From NCBI RefSeq assembly GCF_000349845.1, contig NC_020829.1, forward strand, positions 4,347,001-4,411,000: a stretch of 64,000 nt of DNA, in the 5' to 3' direction. The DNA comes from Pseudomonas sp. ATCC 13867 (GTDB taxonomy: Bacteria; Pseudomonadota; Gammaproteobacteria; Pseudomonadales; Pseudomonadaceae). The position numbers and the translations under genes are program-made. The notes under the pieces are model-generated. The model was not told the origin of the DNA, did not search any database, and saw nothing but the letters and a program-made list of their open reading frames with translations. The stretch's first letter is position 1, and each line of letters opens with the position of its first letter. Shown here piece after piece: positions 44,683-52,963 of the stretch.

Positions 44683-45816
44683 TCACCAGCCCTTGAGCTG
44701 GTCCCAGCGCCAGTTGCGGTACTGGTAGATCAGCGTCCCCAGCAGCCCATAAGCCGCCGCCATGCCGAAGAGGATCAGGATCCTGTCGGCCACGGCGGAG
44801 AGTGGCAGGTTCATCTGGTTCATTTCTACCACGGCGCGGATCGCCCAGGTGGAGGGAATGGCGTCGGCCAGCAGTTGCACCCAGTGCGGCATGGCCTGCG
44901 GCGGCCAGGTGAAGCCGGCCATGTAGAACAGCGGCAGGGTGATGAAGGTCATGGTCAGGTAGACCGCTTCCTCCGAGGGCAGCAGCTCGGCGATGAACTC
45001 GCTCATGGCGATCACCGCCAGCAGGAACGGCAGCACCAGCCCCATCAGCATGAAGAACGAGGCCGTCTGCCGGTAACCCATCATCCACGGCCAGATCACG
45101 TAGAAGAGCATCGCCAGCACCGTCCAGATCAGCAACTGCGCGGCGTAGCGACCGAAGCGCGTGGAGGTCGGCTGGCGCAGCGAGCGCGGGGTGCCGCCGC
45201 GCAGGTTGAGGTTCACCCGCGTGCAGGAGAGCAGCAGGCTGTGCTGCAGGATCAGCGTCACCAGCCCCGGCAGGACGATGGCGGCGAAGCTGGTGCCGGG
45301 GTTGAACAGGTCGGTGAGCTGGCCGATGACCGGTTGCAGCAGGACGTTCGCCTGGGGCTCGGAGAAACCGCCGCGCATCAGCCGCTCGCGGTTGTAACGC
45401 AGCGACAGCTCGTTGTAGGTGGCGCTGATGTCCTGCTGGATCTGCCCGTTGGCCATGCGGTTGGTGGCGTCGCCGAAGATCGGCACGGTCACCGTCTCGC
45501 CGCGCAGCACGCGTTTCTCGAAGTCCAGCGGGATCACCACGATGGCGAACAGCTTGCGCCAGGCCAGGTCGTGCTGGGCGTCGGGCAACTGGTCGTAGCC
45601 GAGGGTGGCGATCTTCGGCGCGGCGTCGAGCAGGCGCACCAGTTCGCGGGATACGGCGCTGTGGTCCATGTCGATCACCGCCACCGGCAGGTCGTTCATG
45701 GTGCGGTGGGCATAGGGCAAGGTGGTCAGCGCCACCGACAGCACCATCAGCAGCCATAGCGGCTTGCCCAGCATGTTGCCCAGGGATTCGCGGAAGACGC
45801 TCCAGAAGTTCTCCAT
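44683..45816 (-). CDS. ABC-2 type permease (YhhJ/YbhS-like), second copy
   Basis: This is a 377-residue ABC-2 family membrane protein. One helix at about residues 20-38 is followed by a large periplasmic domain (about 40-170) containing DLPVAVIDMDHSAVSREL, then five helices in the C-terminal half ending near residue 370. It is 9 bp downstream of a related permease and downstream of a fusion protein, so the three probably form one exporter. No ATP-binding subunit gene is present nearby, which is unusual for this class. Confidence 0.8.
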   Translation of the reverse strand: MENFWSVFRESLGNMLGKPLWLLMVLSVALTTLPYAHRTMNDLPVAVIDMDHSAVSRELVRLLDAAPKIATLGYDQLPDAQHDLAWRKLFAIVVIPLDFEKRVLRGETVTVPIFGDATNRMANGQIQQDISATYNELSLRYNRERLMRGGFSEPQANVLLQPVIGQLTDLFNPGTSFAAIVLPGLVTLILQHSLLLSCTRVNLNLRGGTPRSLRQPTSTRFGRYAAQLLIWTVLAMLFYVIWPWMMGYRQTASFFMLMGLVLPFLLAVIAMSEFIAELLPSEEAVYLTMTFITLPLFYMAGFTWPPQAMPHWVQLLADAIPSTWAIRAVVEMNQMNLPLSAVADRILILFGMAAAYGLLGTLIYQYRNWRWDQLKGW

Positions 45817-45825
45817 GCTCGCTCC

Positions 45826-46998
45826 TTACGCCGGGCTCAGGTCGAGGCGCCGGCGCAGGCGCATCTTGGCGATCATGTAGGCCAGCAGCGGGTACAGCAG
45901 CAGCTTGCAGCAGGTGTACAGCCCCGACTCGGCCGGCGCACGGCGCAGGAACTGGTCGAACAGGCCGTGCAGGGTGTGGGTCAGCGGCTCGGCCTCGGCG
46001 ATCACCCGGGCGATCTGCGGCATCGCCAGCTCCGGCAGCAGCACACCGGAATAGGTCTGTGCCAGGCCAATCAGCAGGCCGATCAGCGAATAGGCGCTGA
46101 AACGGTTGGCGGTGAAGATGAACAGCACCAGCCCGACGCTCTGCGCCGCCGCCACGTAGCAGACGGTGATCGCCAGCATCCACCAGGGATTGCCGTTGAT
46201 CCGCGCGCCATTGAGTTCCACCAGCAGGAACAGCTCCACCATCAGCAGTGTGCTGAACAGCAGGGTATAGGGCGCCAGCTTGCCCAGCAGGCGTACGCCG
46301 AGGGCCTGGGCGCGCAGGATGTGCGGCGACGACGCGCGCAGCTCCGGCGCCTCGCGGGCCAGCACGTGTACCGTGGCGACGATCACGAAGAGTTGCAGCA
46401 GGTGGACGATGGCGGCGAACTGCTGGAAGTAGATGTAGTTGCCGCTGGCGTTGAACAGGCTCTCGTAGGACACCGCGACGTTCGCCAGCGCCGGCATCGG
46501 GCGGTCCATGCCGGTGGCCAGGCGTGGCCGCAGTTCGGCGTTGAGCGAACTCATCAGGCCGCTGAAGTCCTGGGTCGAGTAGAAGCCGGCGGAGTAGAAC
46601 AGCGAGTTGTAGTACAGCTCGGCGGTGGGTTGGCGGCCGGCCAGCGCGTCCGCCTCGAAGTCGCGGGGAATGTAGAGCAGCGCGTAGTCGTCGGCCATGC
46701 GCAGGCGGCGCAGGCCCTCCTGCAAACCGCCGCCGAGCACTTCCACCTTGGCGTGGGAGCCGGCATCCAGCTCGCGCACGATGCGCCGCGACAGACTGCC
46801 GTGGTCGGCGTCGACCACGGCCACCGGCATGTCCAGCAGGGTGCCGGCCTGGTACACGCCGCTGATCACCACGAACAGCAGCAGCGGCCAGAGCCAGCCG
46901 AGCCAGTGGATGGTCCAGCTGCGCAGGGCGACTCGCGTTTCGCTGCCGAAGGCCTGGGCGAAACGCTGCAGGTTGCGCCTTACTGCTGCCAGTGCCAC
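45826..46998 (-). CDS. ABC-2 type permease, first copy
   Basis: This 390-residue permease is related to the next gene: an N-terminal helix at about 32-50, a periplasmic domain with DMPVAVVDADHGSLSRRIV, and a C-terminal set of helices. The N-terminal 18 bp overlap the 3' end of the fusion-protein gene, indicating coupled translation. Both permeases share the paired motif PVAVVDxDH, so they probably form a heterodimer. Without a nearby ATPase the energising subunit must come from elsewhere or be absent. Confidence 0.8.
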   Translation of the reverse strand: MALAAVRRNLQRFAQAFGSETRVALRSWTIHWLGWLWPLLLFVVISGVYQAGTLLDMPVAVVDADHGSLSRRIVRELDAGSHAKVEVLGGGLQEGLRRLRMADDYALLYIPRDFEADALAGRQPTAELYYNSLFYSAGFYSTQDFSGLMSSLNAELRPRLATGMDRPMPALANVAVSYESLFNASGNYIYFQQFAAIVHLLQLFVIVATVHVLAREAPELRASSPHILRAQALGVRLLGKLAPYTLLFSTLLMVELFLLVELNGARINGNPWWMLAITVCYVAAAQSVGLVLFIFTANRFSAYSLIGLLIGLAQTYSGVLLPELAMPQIARVIAEAEPLTHTLHGLFDQFLRRAPAESGLYTCCKLLLYPLLAYMIAKMRLRRRLDLSPA

Positions 46999-47951
46999 AG
47001 CGCGCTCATCCCGGGACGCAGACCGTCCACCGGCTTCTCGGGGTAGAGCCGCACCTCGAAGGTCTTCAGGTCGAAATCGCCAGTGGCACGGGTGGCACGC
47101 TTGGTGGCGAAATCGCCGAGCGGCGCGATGTAGCTGACCCTGGCCATGACCTGGGCGTTCTTCAATGCCGGTACCTGGAGGGCCACCTCCTCGCCCTTCT
47201 TCACCTCGGCGAGGAGGTCTTCCCGCAGGTTGAACACGAAGTAGCTGTCGGACAGCCGCACCAGCGTCAGCAACGGGCTGTAGGCGTTGATCAGCTCCCC
47301 CTGCTCCGCCGGGATCGGCCCCACTTCGCCGTCCACCGGGGCCACCACGTTGAGGTCGTCGGTCTGCGCCTGCAGTTCGAGAATCTGCGCATCGGCCCGG
47401 CGCACCGCCGCCTCCAGCGCGCGGCGGCGCTCCTCGCGGTCGCCCCGGGTGCCTTCGTCGAGATTGGCCTGGGCCTCCGCGACGCGATTGCGCGCCACGT
47501 CGCGGCCACGGCGGGACAGGTCCAGTTGCGCCCGGGACACGAAACCGCGCCCGGCCAGTTCCTCGTTGCGCTGGTACTCCAGCTCCGCGTTGCGCAACTC
47601 GGCCTGGGCCTGGGACAGGCTGGCCTGCAGGGCACGCAGGGTTTCCTCGCGGGTGCCGTGGAGGGATTCGTCGAGGTTGGCCTGCACCTGGTTGCGCGCG
47701 GCGCGCAGGGAGTCCAGCTGGGCTTGCAGTTCCGGGCTGCTGAGGGAAATCAGCAGATCACCCTGCTTCACATCGTCGCCGCGCCGCACGTGCAGCACTT
47801 CGACCCGGCCCTTGGCCTTGGAAGCGACGATGACAGTGGTGGCGTCCGCTTCCCCCTGCAGCAGCAGGGGCTGGCTGTGCAGGCGGAGATAGAGGGTGAT
47901 GGCGATGATCACCAGGATCAGCAGGGGTGCGAACAGCTTCCATCCCTTCAT
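46980..47951 (-). CDS. HlyD-family membrane fusion protein
   Basis: This is a 323-residue adaptor with an N-terminal anchor (about residues 5-23), a lipoyl half near KGRVEVLHVRRGDDVKQGD, a long coiled-coil hairpin (about 70-200) and a C-terminal barrel domain. It is the first gene of the unit with two ABC-2 permeases and the YceK-like lipoprotein. The start at 47951 is chosen because MKGWKLFAPLLILVI is a natural signal anchor, while a start at 47996 would add a basic, non-hydrophobic leader. No outer-membrane factor is encoded alongside. Confidence 0.82.
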   Translation of the reverse strand: MKGWKLFAPLLILVIIAITLYLRLHSQPLLLQGEADATTVIVASKAKGRVEVLHVRRGDDVKQGDLLISLSSPELQAQLDSLRAARNQVQANLDESLHGTREETLRALQASLSQAQAELRNAELEYQRNEELAGRGFVSRAQLDLSRRGRDVARNRVAEAQANLDEGTRGDREERRRALEAAVRRADAQILELQAQTDDLNVVAPVDGEVGPIPAEQGELINAYSPLLTLVRLSDSYFVFNLREDLLAEVKKGEEVALQVPALKNAQVMARVSYIAPLGDFATKRATRATGDFDLKTFEVRLYPEKPVDGLRPGMSALWHWQQ

Positions 47952-48038
47952 GGGCTCGGTCTTCCTCGGCGGCCGGATGCACCGATGGTAGTGCATCCGC
48001 CGCCACTTCGACGGCCCTGGATCAAACCCGCCGGGCGA

Positions 48039-48518
48039 TCAGCGCTCGTCGTCGCTGATCAGGTCGCGCTCGCCGCCACGCTGCGGCGAGGCGGGAGATG
48101 GGAAGCGCGAGGAAGCATAACGCACCACCAGGATCGCCAGCGCCAGCAACAGCAGGGCCACCGAGACCAGGATGATGCCGTCGTCCGGCACGTGGTTGTG
48201 CTGGATGTCGGCGATCATCAGACGGGTCAGCGCGGTCATCGCCACGTAGATCAGGAAGCGCACCGGCATGTGGTTGGTCTTGAAGTAGATGCCGACCATC
48301 GCGCCCAGCTCGAGGTAGATGAACAGCAGCAGGATGTCGTCGATGCTCGCGTGGCCCTTGCCCATCATCTCGCCGAAGGCCACCGCCGCCGACCAGAACA
48401 CCGTGCCGCCGATGGCGAACAGCGCCAGGTAGTGGAAGCCCTCCACCAGAAGATTGCCCAGGGATTCGGCACAGCCGTGCATCCGTTCACGCAGGCGCTC
48501 GGCCCAGTCCAGTTTCAT
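48039..48518 (-). CDS. psiE: PsiE-family phosphate-starvation-inducible membrane protein
   Basis: This is a 159-residue membrane protein with four helices (about residues 25-50, 60-80, 85-105 and 115-135). The segment FIYLELGAMVGIYFKTNHMPVRF is characteristic of PsiE. The E. coli gene is induced by phosphate starvation; its biochemical role is unknown. The C-terminus (SPASPQRGGERDLISDDER) is hydrophilic. It is a separate unit 87 bp upstream of the fusion-protein gene on the same strand. Confidence 0.82.
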   Translation of the reverse strand: MKLDWAERLRERMHGCAESLGNLLVEGFHYLALFAIGGTVFWSAAVAFGEMMGKGHASIDDILLLFIYLELGAMVGIYFKTNHMPVRFLIYVAMTALTRLMIADIQHNHVPDDGIILVSVALLLLALAILVVRYASSRFPSPASPQRGGERDLISDDER

Positions 48519-48687
48519 TCGTCGGTTCTCCGCGTCTCAAAGGATTCCTGGCGTAAAGCCTGCAAGCACTACGCCATTGATCTTGCGCAGTCATGGCACA
48601 GCCTCGCTGCGGCAACATGACGGCGAACTTTTCCGGTGGCCCTCCGGTCAATCCAGAGGCACGCCCCACAACAGGCAGGACCGATTC

Positions 48688-48969
48688 ATGGAAAGTCCCT
48701 TTCAGGTACTGACCGACGCCTTCCAGCAGCAGTACCGCGTCAACTTCAGCGTCGAACGTCCCGACGGCAGCATCGCCCTCACCCTTTCCACCGAGAAAGG
48801 TGTCGCCGCGCGCCGCCTGATCCGCAGCAGCCAGTTGCAGGACCCGGAACAGTTGCAACGCTTCATCCAGAGCATCCGTTTTGGCATCGCCATAGAACAG
48901 GGTCGCCTGGCGCCACAGCTGCTGGCCTCGATGACGCGGGGCGGCGACGGCCTGCCTATCGCTTCCTAA
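48688..48969 (+). CDS. DUF3509 family protein
   Basis: This is a 93-residue cytoplasmic protein with the DUF3509 pattern: FQVLTDAFQQQYRVNFSVER, then an Ala/Arg-rich helix and IRFGIAIEQGRL. The family is largely confined to Pseudomonas and its function is unknown. The ATG at 48688 begins the conserved MESPFQVLTDAF; longer upstream in-frame sequence lacks any similarity. The gene is divergent from psiE across 169 bp. Confidence 0.82.
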   Translation: MESPFQVLTDAFQQQYRVNFSVERPDGSIALTLSTEKGVAARRLIRSSQLQDPEQLQRFIQSIRFGIAIEQGRLAPQLLASMTRGGDGLPIAS

Positions 48970-49166
48970 GCCCAATTCCCACCTTCTGAAATTTCTGACT
49001 GACGGCGCCTCGCGCCGGTCACGTCGGAACAGCTGCGCGCGCCAACAGAGCGCGCGCACTGCTTTGGGCCACAACTGAATCCGACCGAATACCGGCATGC
49101 CATGTCCCTGCGTCCAGGCTTCTGACGAATGGTTCGCGCAACGGTAGTAGCATTGCGCAACTATTT

Positions 49167-49186
49167 TACTGTATAAACAAACAGTA
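49167..49186. promoter_or_regulatory. LexA (SOS) box upstream of truncated yebG
   Basis: TACTGTATAAACAAACAGTA contains the CTGT-N8-ACAG LexA site with matching flanks, a near-consensus SOS box. It lies 41 bp upstream of the yebG start codon at 49228, where an SOS-regulated yebG promoter should be. Confidence 0.9.
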
Positions 49187-49227
49187 ATTTCCACTCCCCC
49201 AACAAGAGAAGGCTTACGAGGTGATGA

Positions 49228-49326
49228 ATGGCCGTCGAAGTGGTGTACCGCAGCAGCCGCGATCCAGAGCGCCTGTTGGCAATTTTCTATACCGTATTAC
49301 TGCCAACAAGTTTTCGTCCTATCTAG
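49228..49326 (+). pseudogene. yebG: Truncated yebG (SOS-inducible YebG family)
   Basis: The frame begins MAVEVVYRSSRDPERL, the usual Pseudomonas YebG N-terminus, with a GAGGTGATGA ribosome binding region. After residue 16 (about base 49277) similarity is lost, and a stop follows at 49324 after 32 residues. The break coincides with GTTGGCA (49275-49281), which is repeated inverted as TGCCAAC at 49301-49307. The LexA box upstream is intact. The simplest reading is that incoming DNA separated yebG from its 3' part, which I do not find elsewhere in the window. Confidence 0.75.
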
Positions 49327-49394
49327 GCGCCGAAAAAACTTTAGAAATCCTATAGATACAGCCCCTCTATTCTGAAAGGCAGCTCATGGAGAAT

Positions 49395-49430
49395 CTGATG
49401 CCTAGATGTGGAAAATCCCCTGATGCCTAG
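49395..49430 (+). repeat. Direct repeat CTGATGCCTAG, two copies
   Basis: CTGATGCCTAG occurs at 49395-49405 and 49420-49430, 25 bp apart, between the truncated yebG and the second yebG-like gene. The surrounding 49327-49530 stretch has no gene and begins the low-GC region. Confidence 0.5.
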
Positions 49431-49530
49431 TTGCACCGCTTTCTCACGGTCCCGGCCCGAGCCTAGGGCGACCTGCAAGGCTCACGCGCGTATACGGACT
49501 AAATAACCCACTCCGATAAAGAGACCCATT

Positions 49531-49788
49531 ATGGCCATCGAGACTTTGTACCGTAGCACTCGCGATATGGAGACTATTTTTGTGGACCGCAAACTTGCCG
49601 ATGCTCACGACCAGATGCTTGAGTTGGCTGAAGCACTTACAGATGTACTTCTGAAAAACGTGCCTAATCTGGACGAAAAGACGGCAGAAGATGCTGGAAT
49701 ATTTATGGCAAAAAATAGGGCGTCTTTTGCAGCAGCATTCAAAAATAACCCGTCCGCGCTAGCCGAAATTCCTAATGTTTCAGAATGA
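49531..49788 (+). CDS. YebG-family protein, divergent second copy
   Basis: This is an 85-residue YebG-like protein. It begins MAIETLYRSTRDMETIF and includes DAHDQMLELAEALTDVLLKNVPNLDE and FMAKNRASFAAAFKNNP, blocks that correspond along the whole length to YebG. It lies 204 bp after the truncated native copy but is clearly diverged and lower in GC, as expected of an island- or plasmid-borne homologue. No LexA box was found directly upstream. It may partly replace the disrupted yebG. YebG is a small DNA-damage-inducible protein of unclear role. Confidence 0.8.
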   Translation: MAIETLYRSTRDMETIFVDRKLADAHDQMLELAEALTDVLLKNVPNLDEKTAEDAGIFMAKNRASFAAAFKNNPSALAEIPNVSE

Positions 49789-49943
49789 TTAGTTTGACCA
49801 ATAGCTTAGCGTATTCAATACACCTAACGTCTCGCCCCACGGAGCAGAGGAAAACGCGTCAACCATCTGTTCAACACCTTCTTCAGCCGTCATGCTCCCA
49901 ACGCCGTCAATTTTTATAAATGAAGACCACGCACACTACTATT

Positions 49944-49973
49944 CAAAAAAAGCCCGCCTGTTAGGGCGGGCTT
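49944..49973 (-). terminator. Rho-independent terminator of the mvaT-like gene
   Basis: The stem AAGCCCGCC/GGCGGGCTT (49950-49958 with 49965-49973) has a 6-base loop. On the minus strand it is followed by a T run (the A run at 49945-49951 on the plus strand). It lies 20 bp after the MvaT-like stop codon. Confidence 0.9.
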
Positions 49974-49993
49974 CGACGTAGCACAGCAAACTC

Positions 49994-50356
49994 TTACGAC
50001 TGGAGCCAAGACTCCACTGCCTCGGCACCGTACTGAGCCTTCCACGCTTTGAGAACCTTGTGGTTGCCGCCCTTGGTCTCTACAACCTCACCAGTTTGCG
50101 GATTCCTGTATACTTTGACTGCGCGCTCACGGCGTTTCGGCTGAGCAGTGCGAGTAGCACGATTCTGCCCGCCGACAGGATCCAAGAGGGCAACAATATC
50201 ACGCAGAGACTTTCCGTACTGAGAAAGGAGCTGCTTGAGCCTCTCCTCAAACTCAATCTCTTTCTTCAGCCCAGAATCGTTCTTAAGCGACTCGAGGAGC
50301 GCCAGTTGCTCCGCCAATTGCTTTTCAGCGGCACGAAATTCAGCAAGCTTCGACAT
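49994..50356 (-). CDS. MvaT/MvaU-family H-NS-like xenogeneic silencer
   Basis: This is a 120-residue protein of the Pseudomonas MvaT family: an N-terminal coiled-coil oligomerisation region (about residues 1-55), a basic linker (KRRERAVKVYRN) and the C-terminal DNA-binding motif with R84 and K95-G-G-N98. MvaT proteins coat and silence AT-rich foreign DNA. Its presence inside a low-GC accessory segment suggests an island-encoded copy that may help silence the island or interact with host MvaT. A GGGAG site precedes the ATG at 50356 and a terminator follows. Confidence 0.9.
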   Translation of the reverse strand: MSKLAEFRAAEKQLAEQLALLESLKNDSGLKKEIEFEERLKQLLSQYGKSLRDIVALLDPVGGQNRATRTAQPKRRERAVKVYRNPQTGEVVETKGGNHKVLKAWKAQYGAEAVESWLQS

Positions 50357-50542
50357 GACTACTCCCTTGAGACGAGTTAGATATTTTGCAAAATATACCT
50401 TACTAGATAAATTACCACCATCTGTTCTATGACGCCTCCAAAAATTGCCTATACAGATAACTACCCGACCACAGGCCTCACTACCGCGCTCAGTTGTGCC
50501 TCATTGCATTTAAAAGCAGCAGTAATCCCGCGCAGATGCTGA

Positions 50543-50761
50543 TCAACGGCCTCCGACCAAAGGCAAACGGACCAGCAGATCTCGAATGGCTATAGCGTTA
50601 CACGGCAAGCGCTCAGCAATACCGATACCGATACCGATACCGATACCGACGACATTAACTACTTGAGAGATATCGCGCAGGAGGCGCACTACCTAGTCAA
50701 TTTGAATCCCCCTGCCCGCACCGTCGCAAGCGCCTTCAGGGAGGCCCGGTTGAGCGAATAG
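50543..50761 (+). pseudogene. Open frame without start codon, containing (Thr-Asp)n tract
   Basis: The frame is open for 72 codons but has no ATG. It reads DQQISNGYSVTRQALSNTDT and continues with further TD pairs to INYLRDIAQEAHYLV, ending at TAG 50759. The GYSVTRQALS piece faintly recalls the ParB-type proteins of integrative conjugative elements. It may be a decayed remnant. The wider stretch 50357-51411 shows no other believable gene. Confidence 0.25.
50621..50650 (+). repeat. Hexanucleotide microsatellite (ACCGAT)n
   Basis: Four perfect ACCGAT units are followed by ACCGAC. In one frame this gives Thr-Asp repeats. Such slippage-prone tracts are uncommon in Pseudomonas chromosomes. Confidence 0.85.
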
Positions 50762-51411
50762 TAACGAGCGCACTTTAAATGTGTAGAACGCATCAAGGTT
50801 CAGCCGTCGGCTACCTTAGGCCTCCCTCTATGATCATTAATTGCCGCCTAGATGCAGCGGCTGTAAATCTCTTAGCTTCTGTATAAGCCGGATCGTCGTA
50901 GCAATCTTTGACACGCTCCTGCGAGTCAAATTCAACAAGGGCCACCCGCTGGTCCTACTCTTGAAGATGATTGGTCCTCCCCCCAAGTGGCGACCCCTTG
51001 CTATGGCCACTTGGGGCGTTCCCCTCCCTCCTTCGCTAATGATTAGCCGACTACCTACCAGATCGACTGGTTCAGCAGCTGAATCCATAGCCTCAAATAG
51101 CCCACTCTAAGTCAACCCAGGAATGCTCTCTTCGGCTCGCTATGCTCCGGCGAGCCAGTTATGCGATGGTCAGCATACGTATCGATCATGCTGCACGGGC
51201 TCTGAGCGCAACTCCAAGAGCATGCTACATCCATCAGCCCTCCACATCTCTCGAGCCACACCAGGGACCATAGAGATCAGCAGCACCATCCAAAGCAGCA
51301 TTTCCGCCTAGGCTTGCTGCTCATCATTCATGTTTACTCCAGGCAGCAAGACACCCTGCCCCCCAGGCAATAGGTGTATTACCATTCGATTTTCGACAGG
51401 GAGGTTGTGAT

Positions 51412-51804
51412 ATGGATTTTGTGGCAACAGGAGCGTTGTTTCTGTCGGCAATTGGTTTGCTAATCGCCTACTTCGCCATGCCACGGGAAAATCGTGAGGA
51501 TATGCTTGCGTTCTTGCAGCGCGCATTTGGAGCTGCAAAGACAACCGTCAGCGGCTGCCTAGGTTTCCTGGCATTGTTACTGCCATTTCTCGTAGTGCTC
51601 ACATCGTTCTACGGGATCTGGCTGTTCTATTCCAGTGAAGAGCCTATCAGGCGAGGGGAAGTGATCATCGTTGGCCTACACATGATCAACAGCCTGTTCT
51701 ACATTTTCATCAGTGCCAAGGTAGTATCCATGGCTCTGAAAGAGCGAAACCCGCAGAACCTCGACAACGCCGTTGTCGCCCCATACGAAAAAACCCAGCA
51801 ATAG
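51412..51804 (+). CDS. Hypothetical membrane protein
   Basis: This is a 130-residue protein with three hydrophobic segments (about residues 3-21, 47-70 and 84-108) and a hydrophilic tail ending in EKTQQ. I do not recognise a family. GGGAGG lies just upstream of the ATG at 51412. Codon use and GC are lower than in the flanking core genome. The stop codon lies inside a terminator hairpin shared with the convergent gene at 51820. Confidence 0.6.
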   Translation: MDFVATGALFLSAIGLLIAYFAMPRENREDMLAFLQRAFGAAKTTVSGCLGFLALLLPFLVVLTSFYGIWLFYSSEEPIRRGEVIIVGLHMINSLFYIFISAKVVSMALKERNPQNLDNAVVAPYEKTQQ

Positions 51805-51814
51805 CTGGGCTTTT
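51794..51814. terminator. Terminator between convergent genes
   Basis: CCCAGC-AATA-GCTGGG (51794-51809) is followed by CTTTT on the plus strand and preceded by an A run that gives T residues on the minus strand. It can end both the gene at 51412 and the convergent gene at 51820. Confidence 0.8.
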
Positions 51815-51819
51815 ACTCG

Positions 51820-52311
51820 CTATACTTCGAGGTCGCTGCCGGATCTCGATCGCTTAGGCCGTGGTAAGAAACTACCCGCCTTGAACTTTGGATGATTAGC
51901 CCAAGCCTTTTTTCCGTTGGCGCTCTGGACTTTCCATTGATTTCCCTCAAGGGCCCGCCTGATGGCACCCTTCGCCGCCGAGACAGCATTGAACTTCTCG
52001 TTCCAGTACTCGACATAATCCCGCACTTTCTTATCGAGATGCGCTGCTAACTCATCATCCCGCTCAGACAAATGCTCCCGTAGCTCCATCCCCACTATTT
52101 CGAGAAATTTCTCCAATTGTATGTCGAGAATTTCTTTCTCAGCTGCATTGGCCTCTTCAGGGCACTCAAACTCCTTGACGGTGCGACCCAACACGACGAG
52201 CAGATAGGTGACCTTCGGATCAGCACGGGTGTAAGACTTGACGCCATCCGCCGAAATCAATTCGATGAATTGCAGGACTTCTTTCTTCTCAACGTTGGTA
52301 CCGGTCATCAT
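51820..52311 (-). CDS. Hypothetical protein
   Basis: This is a 163-residue hydrophilic protein with no membrane segments. The N-terminal part (EVLQFIELISADGVKSYTRA) appears mixed alpha/beta. The middle is a charged helical stretch (about 50-120), and the C-terminus is basic (RPKRSRSGSDLEV), which would suit nucleic-acid binding, though no known motif is present. AGGAGTGA lies just before the ATG pair at 52311. I cannot name a family. It lies on the accessory segment upstream of the large defence-like genes, with a separate promoter. Confidence 0.6.
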   Translation of the reverse strand: MMTGTNVEKKEVLQFIELISADGVKSYTRADPKVTYLLVVLGRTVKEFECPEEANAAEKEILDIQLEKFLEIVGMELREHLSERDDELAAHLDKKVRDYVEYWNEKFNAVSAAKGAIRRALEGNQWKVQSANGKKAWANHPKFKAGSFLPRPKRSRSGSDLEV

Positions 52312-52836
52312 TCACTCCTAAGCAATCCTACTGAAGCCCAGCCCCGTCGCCCAGCCAAACCTGATCAGGCAAAAGCTCTGTCTCTAACGTTGGCCTGCCG
52401 ATTGGCGCAGACCCTGCTGTTGAATAGTGATGCCTTGCGCTTCTTTGCACAAATCTAGCGCGCAGGCTGTCTTCGAGGCTGGGGCCCTCTATAGGTCGGT
52501 AGAGGCTTCTCGACAGGTGTGTATTCCAGTGATGCTGCCCTTCGATTCCAGTTATTGTGACCCACCCGCGCTGGAGGTTGTGTCCAGCCATTCCAGTAGT
52601 TGTGGTCCACGACGCCAACGATCCTGACCCACCCTTGAAATAGCTAGGGATGGTCTGAAAAAGCCCCAACTCGAAAAATGCGCCCCAGTAGCCACGCGAC
52701 TTACAGGCCTGCAAACTCGAAAAAGGCAGGCTTTTTCAGAGTTTCCCTAGGCAACTGGTCGCCGCAGAAGTGAAGCGAGTAATTGCTACCTGCCAATATG
52801 TAGCCGCGGAGTTACATCTGGTTTGGTCTCGCGCAT

Positions 52837-52860
52837 GTACTGGCCTTGGCCAGTACTTTT
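52837..52860 (+). terminator. Palindrome GTACTGGCC-TT-GGCCAGTAC with T run
   Basis: This is a perfect 20-bp palindrome followed by TTTT. It lies about 100 bp beyond the 3' end of the 1698-residue gene, in a 652-bp stretch (52312-52963) with no believable gene. A second hairpin-like GCCTG/CAGGC followed by TTTTT lies near 52713-52737, and AACTCGAAAAA occurs twice there. Confidence 0.55.
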
Positions 52861-52963
52861 ACTCGCCCTGGCTATCTCCAACTAATCGTAATCGACAGAG
52901 TAAGGCTAAAAGTGAGCGGCTAGGGAGACCTAGATCTATGCACCAATCATCAATCAGCGGAAA

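Noticed and set aside
50621..50650. Short tandem repeats considered as a CRISPR array
   Set aside because: The unit is only 6 bp with no spacers; it is a microsatellite. No CRISPR array or cas gene was seen in the window.
50837..51110. Overlapping short frames on both strands
   Set aside because: Neither translation shows a recognisable domain, and both lie in a stretch with no coding signal. They may be remnants but cannot be supported.
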